A DNA stretch of 64,000 nucleotides from Tetrastigma voinierianum (GCA_016808115.1 JAEQBH010005092.1:86246-150245); one strand, 5' to 3'. Numbered from the stretch's first letter, positions 34,070 through 46,800 are shown. Numbers and translations are program-made. The notes: generated from the letters alone by a model not told the origin.

Positions 34070-35580
34070 CGGCCGCGCTCGCGCCCGCCGGCGCGGCTGA
34101 AGCCATGTGTATCGAGCACGACCGGCAGAGCTGCATGGCGTAATGAGTACGATTGACGAGTGGCGATCGGAAATGGCGGCTGGTGTACCGAAAGGGCGAT
34201 CGAGCCGAAAGTGGCGATGTAGCAAGAGTGGCGAATGGTGGATCGAAATTGCATTGCCGAGCGGCGATTGGAGCCGAAAGGCGCTAGAAGCCGAGCAAGG
34301 ATTGGACAGTGGCGATTGGAGTCGAGGGCGGCGACAGTAATGGACAGTGGTGCATTGAGTCAGAGCGGCGCGAAATGGTGCGTGAAGCATTGAAATGAAA
34401 GTACGTTGTACTGAAAGAAGATGTGTAGTCGAAGGGCGGTAGCCGAGCGCTGACATTGAGCCGAGCATGTACCGAAAGTGGCGATTGCGTAGTGGCTATC
34501 AGAGCCAAGCGCGCGAACGAAGTGGCGACCGAAAGAGCGGCGGCGTGTACGCGGCTGGAGCCGCAAGGACAGCCAGTGGCGATCGGCCGGCGGGCGCAGG
34601 TAGCCGAGTGCATGAAAATGGTGCATGGCTGGAGCGTGGCTGGCAGCCGGTGGCGAACGAGCCAAGTATGCCAGCCGGCGACAGCCGAGTGGCTATGTAC
34701 CGAGGGCGATCGAAATGAAAGACATCGAGCCGAGTGGCGCTTGCGGTACCGAAAAGGGCGAAAATGAAAGGGCTGCTGTGGTCGAAAGCGGCGCGACATT
34801 GACGAGTGGCGTATGTAGCCGAGGGCGAATTGAGCCGGAGCGTGGCTTTGCAAATGAGCGGCGACACGAGCCGAAGACGTGTACTCGAGGGGGCGGCTGT
34901 AATGAAAGGGCTGCCAGCCGAAAAGTGGCGATCGGAAACGAGCGTAGCCGAGTGGCGATCAGCCGAGTGGCGCTTGTACCGAAAGTGGCGACGAGCCGAA
35001 AGTGGACGGTAAATGAAGGACAGCGAAAGTGGCGCTGGTAGCCGAAAGGGCTATCGAGCCGAGTGGCTAAATGGAGCCGAAAGTGGCGCCAGAATGAGTG
35101 GCGAATACCGAAAGTACAGCCAGGGGCTGACGAATGCGGGCGTTTGCAGCCGGTGAGTGGCGATCGGTCGAGCGGCGATGTAGCCGAGCATGATCGGTCG
35201 AAGTAGCCGAAAGTGCGGCTGAGATGAGCCGAGTGGCGTTGCAGCCGAGGCGTAGCCGAGTGGCGTTGTAGCCGTGGCTCAGCCAACGGGCGATGTAGCC
35301 GAAAGGGCGCCAGAAATGGCGCGGCGGCGTAGCCGAGTGGCGTCAGAGAGTGCGGGCGATCATCGGGAGCCGAAAGTGGCGCATTGAGCCGAGGGCGATG
35401 CAGCCAGTGGCGATCGAGCCGGCGGGCGTATTGCCGTGGCGCTAGAGCCGAAAAGTATGAATGGCGGCGGGCTGTGGTACTGTGGGGCGGTGTAGCCGTA
35501 ACGCAGCCTTGGGGCGCAGGCCGCGGCGTTGTAGCCGAGCGGCGACGAGCCGAGTGGCGCTGTAGCCGACGGTCTCGACT
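34070..35580. repeat. GTGGCGATCGAGCCGA minisatellite array
   Basis: About 1.5 kb with a basic unit of 17-18 bp, 'gtggcgatcgagccgaaa', and multiples of it (intervals of 15-20, 27 and 34 bp between GTGGCG motifs, for example 34925-35110). No similarity to the neighbouring GAGCTCGCC units apart from GC content. Long apparent open frames on both strands are by-products of the repeat. Confidence 0.9.
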
Positions 35581-35781
35581 CCTCGAGGCAGGTGCAGTGT
35601 GTAGGGGTCACGGTGGAGCGGGCCGCGGCTCACGCCCGTGGCTGCAGGCAATGTAGCTTGAGCTGATCCCATCCTCGCGATCGGGCGGTTCCCGCCAGTT
35701 CGAAGTTGATACCATCGCAAGAACGAGAAATCGCTTATGTTTATGGAGGAACCGCTGCTCCTACGCATCTACGCCTAACCC
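35581..35781. other. Non-repetitive GC-rich segment before the right repeat
   Basis: Where a polypurine tract would be expected before a 3' LTR, only 'aagaacgagaaatcg' near 35718 is purine-rich. No gene. Confidence 0.35.
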
Positions 35782-36485
35782 GATGATGCCTTTTCAACCC
35801 GAACCCGGGGTCGAAGGCTGCAGGGTCGCCGGGCCTGACCCCTGCCAGCGCAATGGATGTCCTGATCGTCCGATCAGGCACCGCTAAGACCGCCGACTCC
35901 ACAGCCCTGACGGCACCTCCTCGCAAGAACAAAGAAAAGGGGGTCTACAAGTGCCCGTGGCCGCTCCGATGCCTAAGTTAGTTTCTTTTGAGAAACATCG
36001 CTGTAGGCGAATGTGTTGCATATGAGTATGCGTCTAAGAGTGCGCACTGGGTGGCCTCAGATGAGTAGTATATATATATTATTCCCAATTTGAGGGTAGT
36101 AAGGATTCTTTTCCCATCGACGGATATTTATCGCTTCTCATCTACTTAGAAGAGATATCACGAATAGCTTTATCGGTAATTATCCTCCTTCCTTAGCAAG
36201 TGAGATCATGCTTGATTTGCAGGATAATATATTATTTAGAATTATCCTATTTCCCTATTGGTGAGATTTGATTGATTTGGTGATAATATTATTGAGAATT
36301 AATATCCCTGTTTCCCTTATCAGCGAGATGAATTCGATTCATGAGACAAGAGTACTCTCCCCACCATCCAGCACACTGGGCCTTTGGCCGAGTGGCTGCT
36401 GGGCCGACGCTGGGGGGCTTCGGGTGTTTTATGTGGCTTGCCTCCTTGAGCTCAGTGAGTAGGCCCAGCGCCATTTTTCAAACCC
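35782..36485 (+). repeat. Right direct repeat (LTR-like)
   Basis: Matches 30246-30945 in the same orientation, with the sub-repeats at about 36170-36335. Ends at 'ccatttttcaaacccc'. Confidence 0.75.
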
Positions 36486-36511
36486 CACGCAACTGCTATT
36501 TGTTACAATGT

Positions 36512-36600
36512 TAATAACCGTGACTCGAACCCGAGAACCCTCACCTCCTTAGATGTCGTGATTTTTAAACTTTGCAAACGCTACCAACTTAGCTAAGCAT
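36512..36600 (-). mobile_element. tRNA-derived SINE head or tRNA relic
   Basis: Minus strand: TAGCTAAGTTGGTAGCG (A box, 36580-36595) and GGGTTCGAGTCA (B box, 36521-36532), with about 50 bp between. Acceptor and T-stem pairing is poor, so it is not a working tRNA. It sits directly outside the right LTR-like repeat. Confidence 0.45.
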
Positions 36601-38420
36601 GTGAATATGATACTAATTCAAACTTAGAAACTAGAATTAGAGTCGTGAATTTTTTAGTGATATTTATTAGTAATATAAAAGTTTCATTAATTATAAAATA
36701 ATTTACGTACTACTTTATTTTCTCTCAACTTTTTCTTCTTTGCTATATTCATTTCCTTTAAGCAATAAATGGTGATTTATTTGATAATTTTGGTATGAAA
36801 TTACCTATACAACTATATTTATCGTTTTCCTAAATAAAAGTTTTTGCTATTCCATAAGATTTATTTTCATTTATTTTTTCGCTTGGCCATCGTCCCGTGC
36901 ACATTTTTGTTTGAGGCTATTAGTCAACAAAGTATATCCGATCATGGACAAATCTATGGTAGTTATATAAGCCAAAATCGAATTATAACTATAATCAATC
37001 ACACAATAATATCAAATGTTCAACTATGAAATGTATAGACTTTGAGTCTATTCGTTATGCTATTATTTTAGATATTGTTCAATCTTTATAATTTTTAGTG
37101 ATTTTAATTATATGTTTATATCGATGTATGTTAATTTCAATTAATATTTAAAAAGATGCAAAAAAAAAAAACTCAGTAAATATTAAAATAATTATGAACA
37201 TTTCAAGTTCCTAAAATATCGTTTTTACTAAGGGCCAAAGAATTGAATTATAATTTATGTGCAAATGCATTTTTTTTTTTCTTTGGAAATTTGGACTTTT
37301 TTAAAGTTTTTAAAACAAAGAAAAATATTTGTTCAATTTTGATTTGTGTAAATAAGTCGAATTTGATTGGTTTTTATTCACTTTAGGTAATACAAAATAT
37401 TTTTATGGATTCAACAGTTGGATGCTCTCATATGCCATTCCAACCCTTTACAATTGAGTTAGATAAATTGAAGTCAAAAATAATTGATTGTTCAAAAACA
37501 AAAATACCTACCAAAAAACTTTAGAGATGGAAATTGGAAAATATTTTGCTTTAGTTTAATTACTGTATATTCAAGTGGTTGAACAGCTTAGAGGAATAAA
37601 TTTGTGTATAATACCAAAAAAGTAATACCACAAATATTACTCACATATCACTAATTTTTTAAGTTACACGTAATCATCGACCATACTCCATGCTGAATTT
37701 TTACTTTTTAAAGTTAATGCCATAATTAACATTATAAATGTTTTGAATTTTCTTTTGGGTTAATTTGGGAATTTTTTTCATGGTATCATATTTTGATATT
37801 ATTATTTTTATATCATATTTTAGTAATTATTATTTTTAAATAACTTAAATATATCCAAAACTAAAATTTGTGAATGGATTATTGTGATATATCGAATATA
37901 TTGTAAAGTGAATAAATTTTAAAAAATTTATCTTTTAGAAAATGAATAAATGCTAAAAAATGATCTTTAGAAAAATGATGGATGGATGTATCATAAAGTG
38001 GATAAATATTAAAAATTTTTTTTATAATGATTGAAGTGATGTTTAAGATTTTAAAATTAATTATTTTGGCAGATATGTGGAAAACAATTTTAAAAGAGAC
38101 GTTATCATCGGAAAGAAAAAGAGGCTATTTTCAAAGTTTTGGAGCCCAACCTCCAAATTATCACTCCCAAATGAACGCACATATACATGGCAGCAGCTTT
38201 ACGCCAAATCGACTTCTCATTTCAACCGCCACGCCTAGGGTTCTACATTTGAAAGGTTTCTCCGTTCCGTTTATCAGAATAGAAACAAAAGGGGGGAAAA
38301 GAAAGATTTATTTTTTCTTTTTGTTTTCCTTTTTTCATGGGCTATTGCTTTCAAATGTTGCAGCCATTGAATTGATTTTTGTCATTGTTTTCACGGTAGC
38401 CAAACGGATGGTTTTCAGGT
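36601..38420. other. AT-rich intergenic DNA
   Basis: No gene. 'ccaaccctttacaattgagttaga' near 37439 is another minus-strand A-box-like sequence. The stretch 38100-38400 is less AT-rich and could be the leader of a gene to its right. Confidence 0.4.
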
Positions 38421-38621
38421 GCAGAGCAATGGGCACAGGGCATTGAGAGTCTTCAGCAAGGATCGGCTGTTAACGGAGGAGAGAGAGAATGGGCAGCCTG
38501 GGATGAGAAGCCCCATGATGTCCTGAGTATTGCAGGATTTGAGACGCGAGAGGAGGATGGTCACAAGTCGATCCCCCAAGGAACGCTGACCCAGCTTCAA
38601 TCCAGCTGCTATCTTTGGTAG
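38421..38621 (+). other. Open exon-like frame, unrecognised
   Basis: After 'gttttcag' (a possible acceptor) a frame of 66 codons is open to TAG at 38619-38621, with AEQWAQGIESLQQG and WAAWDEKPHDVLSIAGF. I do not recognise the family. Lower AT content than the surroundings is the only other support. It may be the first exon or an internal exon of the gene that includes 40803-40939. Confidence 0.25.
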
Positions 38622-40802
38622 ATTTCATTGGATTATAATTTTTGCTGGGTTTGCTGTGAATTTAACTTTTGTGTTATAAAATGCATTGGTTTTTGAGAAA
38701 TGCTGAGAATGGAGATTAAACAATCAGACCGTAGTTCGTTCACTAGTTGAGCTTGTTCTTGCTTCAATTTAACTACTTGTTGACTGGACATTTATTTCAA
38801 TGTGTCTTGAATGTATTTGTTTAGGCTTTGGCTTTATATAAATTTTGCGTTTGATTATCCAGTGATTAGAAGATAAAACAAACCCACTACTTTTTGTTAT
38901 GGATACAGTTATCTATAGTTGAGATACCTAGACATGAATAAAAATGCTGAAAGCTTTAAAAAATACTTAATACAACATTAAAAATATAACTACTCTCCTC
39001 ATTTTGCTATTATTCAAAGCTAAATATATATGCAGGAGGGACAGTGTACCACAAGACTTGGGACCAAATATAGACAGCATAATAATGGTATGGGGTGTAA
39101 CATCTGTTCAGTCTAGGCACGTTGAGGAAGCATATATATATATATATCGTGTAAAGTGTGTGTGTCAAAAATCTTCTTCTTCTTATCCAAAAATTGTTTC
39201 TAGCACAAACAAAAAAAAAGAGTATACATGCATCTATTTTGAATGAGATATTCGTGGGTTCAATTGGATAACCAGTTTGGAGAGTTGCACACATCATTTA
39301 GTGTGCGTGCCTCGTATGTGTCTGAAAAACTTTCACTATCCAAAAATAGTTTACCACAAACAAAAAAAAAAAGTATGTTTGTATATATTTTGGAAAGGAG
39401 AGTTGTTACTGGTGGTGTTCGTTGATAATTTAAAGAGTTGTATCAGCCATTTAGCGTTACTTCAAATATATATACAAACATGAGATTCTCATTTATTTAT
39501 TTCCACTCATTTCCTTGAGTGCTATTTATTTTAAGCAATCGAAATAGGGAAATGAAATGCATTGTGAATCCTATAAGAGCAATATGCTCATGAAATACTT
39601 TGTTGGATTTTGAGGCCAAATTCCAAGTTTCCTTTTTCATAAGGCAGAAGACATTGTTATCAAGCAATGACTAATGCTCTTAAATACTATTGAAAATTGT
39701 TGTTGTAAGATTCTGGTCCTAGTCCATAGAACTCTCAAGATAATCTTGTGAATGCACAATTTTGTTCAATTATTCGAAAATATTGAGAGTGCTATAAGGT
39801 CTCTGTTCAAGTTGGATGTATGGTCTGGAACTTGAACATATGAAAACAGTCTTCCAGTCAGGGAGGCATAGTGTTATGCTATATGCATTTATAATACAAA
39901 TTTAAGGAGCTTGTTACATAGAAAATATTTCGTTTCGTAAACTAATTCTCCTTTTCAATGTAGTTACTCTTACTATTAGGACATGTTGGCTAACTAAATT
40001 ATTTAGTATTTACAAATCTTTTATATTATACATGTGTATTCATTAGAAAAAAAAGATGTGAATACTTTTCATCCTTTTGTACTTATTGAAAGAAGTATTA
40101 GCATTTTTCTAATGAATTACAAACATGCAATTATTGATCAGCCTTGGTCCAAATTGGTGAGATGCTGATACAAGGTATAGCTCACACATTTGTTCTTCAA
40201 TTATTGACAATGCCGTTATAACCTATTTAAACAATTCAAGGGCTTGGCTTGCCCGAGGACATGGTTGTATGGTGATTATCTCCTAGGGCACCAAAGGTGG
40301 CAACTATTTAGGAGGAAGTGGGACAATAATTTGAAGCCTATGTCCACTGGATATGATAGAATCTATGCTTGTGTATTTTTGGTTTTCACTTTAAATAAAG
40401 GAATCAAGATATGCATTGATTATAGTTTCAGTCTTTTCATCTCTATATGAGTAGAAATATCTAAGGAAAAGATTCTAAAACTTTGCTTATATTGTGAGGT
40501 AAGGCTGTGTTGGTTTCAATTCTACCCTCATTTATGGTCTTCGCTGTGGAAAAAATTGAAGACATTCCCGAGAAAGGCAACATCTACAAGGCTAAGGAAA
40601 CCCAAGCTACAAAAATTTTCAAGCTAATTTGGTTGTTTGTTATGATCTTATCTGATTGAAAGTAATTTCTTTTATCCCATATAAGCCCATTTTTCTATCT
40701 AATTGCATCCCATGCTTCCTTGTCTAGGTATTATGAAAGAAATTAGCATTTGATTTTTCATAGAATTTTTTGTGCTGAAAATTGCTACACGGTTTAATCC
40801 AG
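38622..40802. other. Possible intronic DNA
   Basis: AT-rich, with weak codon-like stretches but no recognised motif. Two similar phrases ('tgtgtgtcaaaaatcttcttc', 'aaacaaaaaaaaa(g)agtat') near 39160-39225 and 39300-39375 form a local duplication of about 150 bp. Confidence 0.35.
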
Positions 40803-40939
40803 ACTTGTATCAAGAGCTTGGCAGATAGCTGGAACTCGATATGAGGATCCTAATATAGCAAAGAAAATTGCTTCCAAGTTGCTGTCAAGTGAAGATGGCG
40901 TTGTGTCACTAGAACTTTGGAATTGCCAAAAAAGTGGAG
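40803..40939 (+). CDS. Single exon of an unrecognised gene
   Basis: 137 bp bounded by AG (40801-40802) and GT (40940-40941). Open throughout, encoding VSRAWQIAGTRYEDPNIAKK and IASKLLSSEDGVVSLELWNC. Composition and codon use look protein-like (mixed helix, no low complexity). I cannot name the family. A copia LTR begins 185 bp downstream, so the following exons may have been displaced beyond 49200 or lost. Alternatives: a chance open stretch, though the splice borders and residue mix argue against that. Confidence 0.5.
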
Positions 40940-41123
40940 GTAATCTATTTGAATTCTGCTTTTAACAGCATGTTTTGATATATATAAAATTAACTTAATC
41001 ATTGTTGTTGTATTGTACATCATATTACCAGTACTATGCTTTTGGTTTGTTACATATCCACTTCCATGACATAATGAATGCTTGTGTCCTCTAATACTTT
41101 ATTATTATATTCCCATATTAGAT

Positions 41124-42269
41124 TGTAAGGCAGTAGAGTGCTCTAGCCATCACCTTTTAGCACTTACTGTCTTATATTTATTTATAATAAGCGCATCTTC
41201 TCATTTCTAGACATTATATGAATTGATAAAGAATTCAAATCAAATTAATTAAGCCTCCCCGATATACATTACATAAAGATAAGGAAATCACGATCACATC
41301 ACAGAATGATTCCTATCGATCATGGTAGAGATTATGAGACTCCGCTATGAGACAATGATTATCTATTAAACATCAACATAGTCTCATCATAGCAATGGTG
41401 TATCCTAGACTTGGAGGTGCCTAAATGTCGACATTCCTCACCACTTATTATTTGACGCGATCCTCGTGTGGGCCTCAAGAGGTTACTAGTGTGGTGATGA
41501 TCGGGTATAGCTTGTACATTTAGGTAATTGAGAACAATAAAGAATTCACCACTCACGAGCAGAAGGAGGGTACCCTATTATAGGTAGATCATTACTCTTA
41601 ATCACAGTACTCATGTCTCTTCAAGAAGAGTCTTCGTTTTGTGAGTAATGGATTCTGAGACAAGATAAATACACTGGGCTAGTTCATCTAGTGGGAGCAT
41701 ATCCAGTTTAGAAACCAAGTCGTATAGTATGGAGGAAGGGCAACAATATAATATTGCATAATGGAAAGGTTCAGAAGTCAAACCCTTGACTCTTCCGCCA
41801 ACCGGGGGTCATGAGGTTTGGCCGATGGCCACTCGCTCAATCAGCGGTTGATTCAAGTGGCCAACAAACGGAACCTGTGGGTCACACACACACTCCTAGA
41901 AGGTCCGAAGGAGCAAAATGGTCTGGATAGGATCTGCCAAGAGAAAGTGATTTCGGATGATCCGAATCAACAAGAATGCTTGTGGATTGGACCATAGGGA
42001 TTGTGGGGAGATCCGTCATTCGAAGGACCATATGGGTCATTAGGCTCATTCTTTGGTCTAAATCTACATGCATACTTTTCATATTTCCTTTTCTTCAACA
42101 TAGATGTTTATCGTAATTACTGCGTACACTCGTGAACATCATCTGATGGAACTATAGTTAAACACCCTATGGTCATTATTCCTGACTGAATGATTCAAGA
42201 AGATCCATATTTGTATTTTTGTATTCCGTTGTGCTTTGCACATGAGATGCTCCGGGAAAAATCCCAACA
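41124..42269 (+). mobile_element. Ty1/copia LTR A, forward
   Basis: Starts TGTAAGGCAGTAGAGTGCTC and ends GGAAAAATCCCAACA. Matches LTR C (47036-48823) in the same orientation and LTR B in reverse. 'catgagatgc...aaatcccaaca' is a usual copia LTR end. Confidence 0.7.
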
Positions 42270-42384
42270 AATGAGCCACCTTGAAATCATCAAAGACCGA
42301 TCTTCAAGAAACATATTGATTGGGCATTTGCCCTTCACCTCAAACCTACTTCATGTTTGAATCTCATTCAAAAATTATTTTTCC

Positions 42385-43860
42385 TCACTCCTGGTCGCAT
42401 CTCATGCAAAGCACTGCGAATACAAAAAATTGGGTTAAAAAATCCCATCCATAGACTTCTGAATCACTGGGGTCGAATAACCAAACCATAAGGTGTTTAG
42501 AACCGGCATAGAAGCCTGTCTTTTTCGACTGCATTTACATTCCTTCGGAGAAGATCCAGCAAACCACGAGCCATAAAGCATGCCAGAACTCCAAATGCGA
42601 TCCACACACGGGGCCGGTACATAAACCTCTGGCTGCCGATCTACGCTTTAACCAAGACTTTTGAGAGTTATTAAAGGAGACAGAGAGAAAGCTTCTTCTT
42701 CTAAGTGAATGACTACCATATAACTTAGGTCCGGGGAGTGTTTGGCTTATATATGAGCCAAACGCATGGAGGAAGGACTATGCAAGGCTCATTAGTGAGG
42801 GGGATTACGTACGTAAAGGTGCATCTTCGGGCTTCGCCCAAGAATGAGCCTAATGACCCAAGGGTCCAAGACCCCTGGATTCTCCTAACCCTATAGTCCA
42901 ATCCCCATAGCTCGCAAGATTCTAAGGCAGGACCCATTAGTTTCCTGCTATGTCAAGTTCACTGAATCAACCGCTAATAAGCAAGTCAAGAGCTGTGATT
43001 CAAGCATCACATCATGACCCCCAATTGACCTAAGAGTCAGGTTTGACCGCGAACCTTCCATATGCAATATATTGTGCAATGCTCATCCTTTTTACTTTTA
43101 CACTAATTATTTAAAGATGTGGACTACATCTGCCTCCCATAGATGAACTAGCTATGTATTTATTTTTTGTCTAGATCCATTACTTTCATAAAAGCATGCC
43201 ATCAAGACTCTTCTTCAAGACATGATTACTTGGCTAGATATTTTCAGTAATGATCTCTCACAAGACGGCCTGTGGTATATCCCTCCTTCTAGGAGGTGGT
43301 GAATCCTTTGGCTACTCACCACTTGAATACCTCAAGCTTAAACTTACTAGTGTCCCCTTGAGGCCAAGGATCGGGGTCATGGAATTAGTATCCAATATCG
43401 AGCACCTCGTGTTTAAGGATACTCGTTGCTAAGGATGAGACTATCATTGATGTTTAAATAGATAATTCATACGATCATTCCCATACCGGGTCTCCCCGAT
43501 GAACTTAGCTACTTTTTTAGCAAGCATCCACATGTCTACTCTGAATCATCGATGATCACACAATGGCTATCATCCTGATCATAATAAGGAAGAAAAGACA
43601 ATAGTCCGAATCAACAATGTCCAATCTTGTTGATCCTAAGGATAGTTTAGATATCACATAATTACAAATAATAGTAATCTCATTACCATGATCATAATCA
43701 TGATTTCCTTTATGCTATGTAATGTATAAAACACTTCATTAATTTGATTTAAGATCGCTATCAATTCATATATTAAATGAACATCAAAGAAATGAAGATG
43801 CGTTTATTATAAATAAATATAAGATGTCGCTAAAGGTGACCCGAGCACTTTTTCTAACAA
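42385..43860 (-). mobile_element. Ty1/copia LTR B, reverse (3' LTR of the copia body)
   Basis: On the minus strand it starts TGTTAGAAAAAGTGCTCGGG, directly after the polypurine tract GTGATGGGAGAT (43861-43872), as in copia 3' LTRs. It ends toward 42385 with 'gctttgcatgagatgcgacc'. It faces LTR A tail to tail, making a large imperfect inverted repeat at 41124-43860. Confidence 0.8.
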
Positions 43861-46800
43861 TCTCCCATCACCTAAAAACCAATCGCCTTATATCCAATAC
43901 CATAGCGAGCACATGAGAATCAAATTTCTTTCGGGGAAGTGGCTTAATGCTGATCAACAATGTTCTAATCATGTGGCACTTTCTATGACACACACCAATG
44001 ATTTAATCGTGGTGGTATCGCCCTGGACACAGTGTTAGATCTGAGAGACCATGGTTCCTTTGTCAAGGCAATGGCCCATTCTTGTTATCACAATACTGTA
44101 CTAGATCAATACGCTTGGAACCACCCAAGTTCCGGGATGACTTATCCAAACCGCTTCCTGTCGCCTTTGTGTTCTTGAATGTACTCACAGAAGGACCACG
44201 CCGTCTCGTTTGGAACTTTTCAACCGACCGCACCACTATCCAACATGGAATACTACAACCCGATTGAGATTTGAGTCATCTCTATCAAATCGGGAAGCTG
44301 GTACCATACTTCACATGAAGATCACTATCTCCATCTATATCAAGAATATAGCCTTAGTTCTTCTCAAGTACTTAAGAATATTCTTTGACACAAATTACAT
44401 CCAGACCCCTCTCACCAGGTCCGATCGCATCCGCCAGTGGACACTTAGGAGCATATGATGTAGTCTACATATCATAGAATACACATGATCGATCCGGCTA
44501 CATAAGGGATCAAACCTATAGTCCCCATCTACAGGTCCATGACATAAGGACTTCGAGTATAATCCCAATGGGCCGCGAGGAACCCCCTAGATCGATCCAC
44601 AAATTTTTTTAGCATCTTTCATGTATGTTGATCGTGGAAAGACCAAACAGCTTTTAGGATCTATCTTTATGATTAATCCCCAAGATGTTTGTTGCTTCCC
44701 TCCAAGGTATTTCAAGTGAAGAAATTAGATCCAAATTTTTTACCGTGAGAAACTAGACTTTCCTATAAGCAGTATGTCACATACAAATACAAGGAAACAC
44801 GAGAATTCCACCAAACCCTTTCTTATACACACAAGCTCATCCCGATTTTGCTAGGCAGAAACCAAACTTTTGATCAGTTCTATCAAATTGAATGTTCCAA
44901 CTCCTAGATGCTTACTTTAATCCATAAATGGATATTTGAAGCTTACATACTTTATTGCCATCTTTAGATGTAAAGCCTTCCAGTTGTGTCATATACACAT
45001 CCTCTGATAGGTTTCCATTAAGGAAAGCCGTCTTCACATCCATTTGCCATATCTCATAATTGTAATGAGCAACAATGGGCCAGGAGTATCCTTATGATTT
45101 AAGTATGCCACAAGACTAAAAAGTCTCACATAGTCAATTTCTTTGTTACGATAGCCTTTAGCTACAAGTCTAGCTAGAGGTAACAACCTTATTTATGTCT
45201 GTTTTCTTAAAGACCCACTCCCAGGTGTGTTTTATTATTCTCGTGGGTCAACCAAAGTTCATACTTCTGGTTTCATGGAATCCATTTCTCACCGGCTATG
45301 TTGTCACCCAGTGAATTGTTAAGATATTCTCTACCGGTAGTAGGCTACTTAACCCTCTATGAGCAAAACGTCATTCCTTCCGTCTAACAGAAATCCATAC
45401 TCGAACAACATCCTACTGACCTTACCACGCGCTCAGGTTTAGAAGTATTGGTTGCTATTTCATTTCTATGAATGTCACCTCGTGGTTCAGCACTGATTTG
45501 TGTCGCTTTAGCATCTCGAACTTTTTCTGTCTAACTTGCTCCCACTATCTTTTTAAGAATATTTCTAAGAAACAACATGTTTGAACAAACACCTTTTGTT
45601 CCAAAGAGTCAGAACGATAATCCCATTGTTTCTTTAGGATATTCTACAAACAGACACTTATCAGATTTAGCTTCTAGCTTGTCCGGCAACATTCCTGTCT
45701 ACATAAGGATAAACCCCATACTTTCATATGACAAAGATAAGGTTTCTGTTAGTCCATATCTCATACAAAGAACATCAATTGACTTTGATGAGACTCGTTT
45801 AGATATAAACAACAGCCTCATGCATAACCCCAAAAGGACTCGGGAAGGTCCGATTACATCACCGACCTCACCATGTCTAACAAGGTTCTATTTTAGCCAC
45901 AACTATCAAGCATGGTGGCAAGTCCATCGATTGTATCCCATGTTTTTACAAGATAATCCACAAACTCTTCGGGCTTAAGTATCACTACCTCGATCAGATA
46001 AGTGTTTTAATACTTCTTCCCAAGTTGTTTCCACTTCATTTTGAATTCCTTGAACTTTCAAAGGTCGACTCTATACTCATAAGATAAGGGGCACCCATAC
46101 AAGAAAGTCATTAGTGCTGCACAGTGATGAAAGTGGCATGCGGACATCTAATCATCCGTATGCATAGGTCTAGCACCACTTACATGTTCAATTCCTTCCC
46201 TAAAGGATAGCTTAGTCATCTCGCGCCTAATAAGATTTGCATGTGTCATATGATTCATAATCAAATGACCCTAAGTTTCCACTTCAGGTAACTCTAGCCA
46301 TGCGTCTCATTTATATGGCCAAGGTGATAATGCCATTACGAGGGTTTCACATTATAATGCTGTCGTCATGGCGGCAGATAATTCGGCGTCTCTTCTTCAA
46401 GGACCCTAATTAGGCTGCTTTGCGCTTCTCTTCCAATTCATCCATATGGCAAAGGGAAGCAAGTACTGGGTAGTTTCTTCGCTTCTGCTACACCTCCCTT
46501 CGCTTTCATGGCTTTTCTTTTTCTCTTATTCTTGTATTTAGAATGTAAGAGTCCACAAGCATCACAATTCTTTTAGCCTCCTCATGTGGGCTGTCACAGC
46601 ATTGATTAGCTATGGAACGGAGGTTTCTTTGCTTTCAGATATGATAATTAACATACAAATTGCGCAAATTATTATAAGGTTAGGTCGAGATGCACTAAGT
46701 CTGTTTCTTAATTCATGAACCATTACAAACCCACCGACTCCAATCTCTCAATATATTCATCTTCATGTCGTGACTGCAGATGTCCACATCTTGGTTCAAA

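Larger units (their letters stand above)
30246..36485. mobile_element. Putative non-autonomous LTR element carrying two tandem arrays
   Basis: Two direct repeats of about 700 bp (30246-30945 and 35782-36485) enclose about 4.8 kb. The interior is strikingly GC-rich against its AT-rich surroundings and consists mostly of two short-period tandem arrays (31560-34060 and 34070-35580), flanked by about 600 bp and 200 bp of non-repetitive GC-rich sequence. I found no gag, protease, integrase or RT motif on either strand, no convincing primer-binding site after the left repeat, and no clear target-site duplication (AACTC/AACCC is the nearest). LTR status is therefore inferred from the direct repeats alone. 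Alternatives are a segmental duplication around an array, or an array-carrying element of another class. Confidence 0.55.

Noticed and set aside
34284..35286. Long minus-strand open frames (189 and 197 codons) in the second GC-rich array
   Set aside because: They are made of the 17-18-bp repeat read through; GC-rich DNA has few stops, and all frames show similar openness. No domain is visible.
31560..35580. CRISPR-like array
   Set aside because: Units are contiguous and variable with no unique spacers, and the context is plant nuclear DNA.
30241..36490. Target-site duplication AACTC/AACCC for the array-bearing element
   Set aside because: The same AACCC-like bases occur at the inner LTR borders too, so they may be part of the repeat.
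36512..36600. Functional tRNA gene
   Set aside because: A and B boxes are present, but the acceptor and T stems do not pair.
45577..45978. Plus-strand open frame of 133 codons
   Set aside because: It is the antisense of the copia integrase region.
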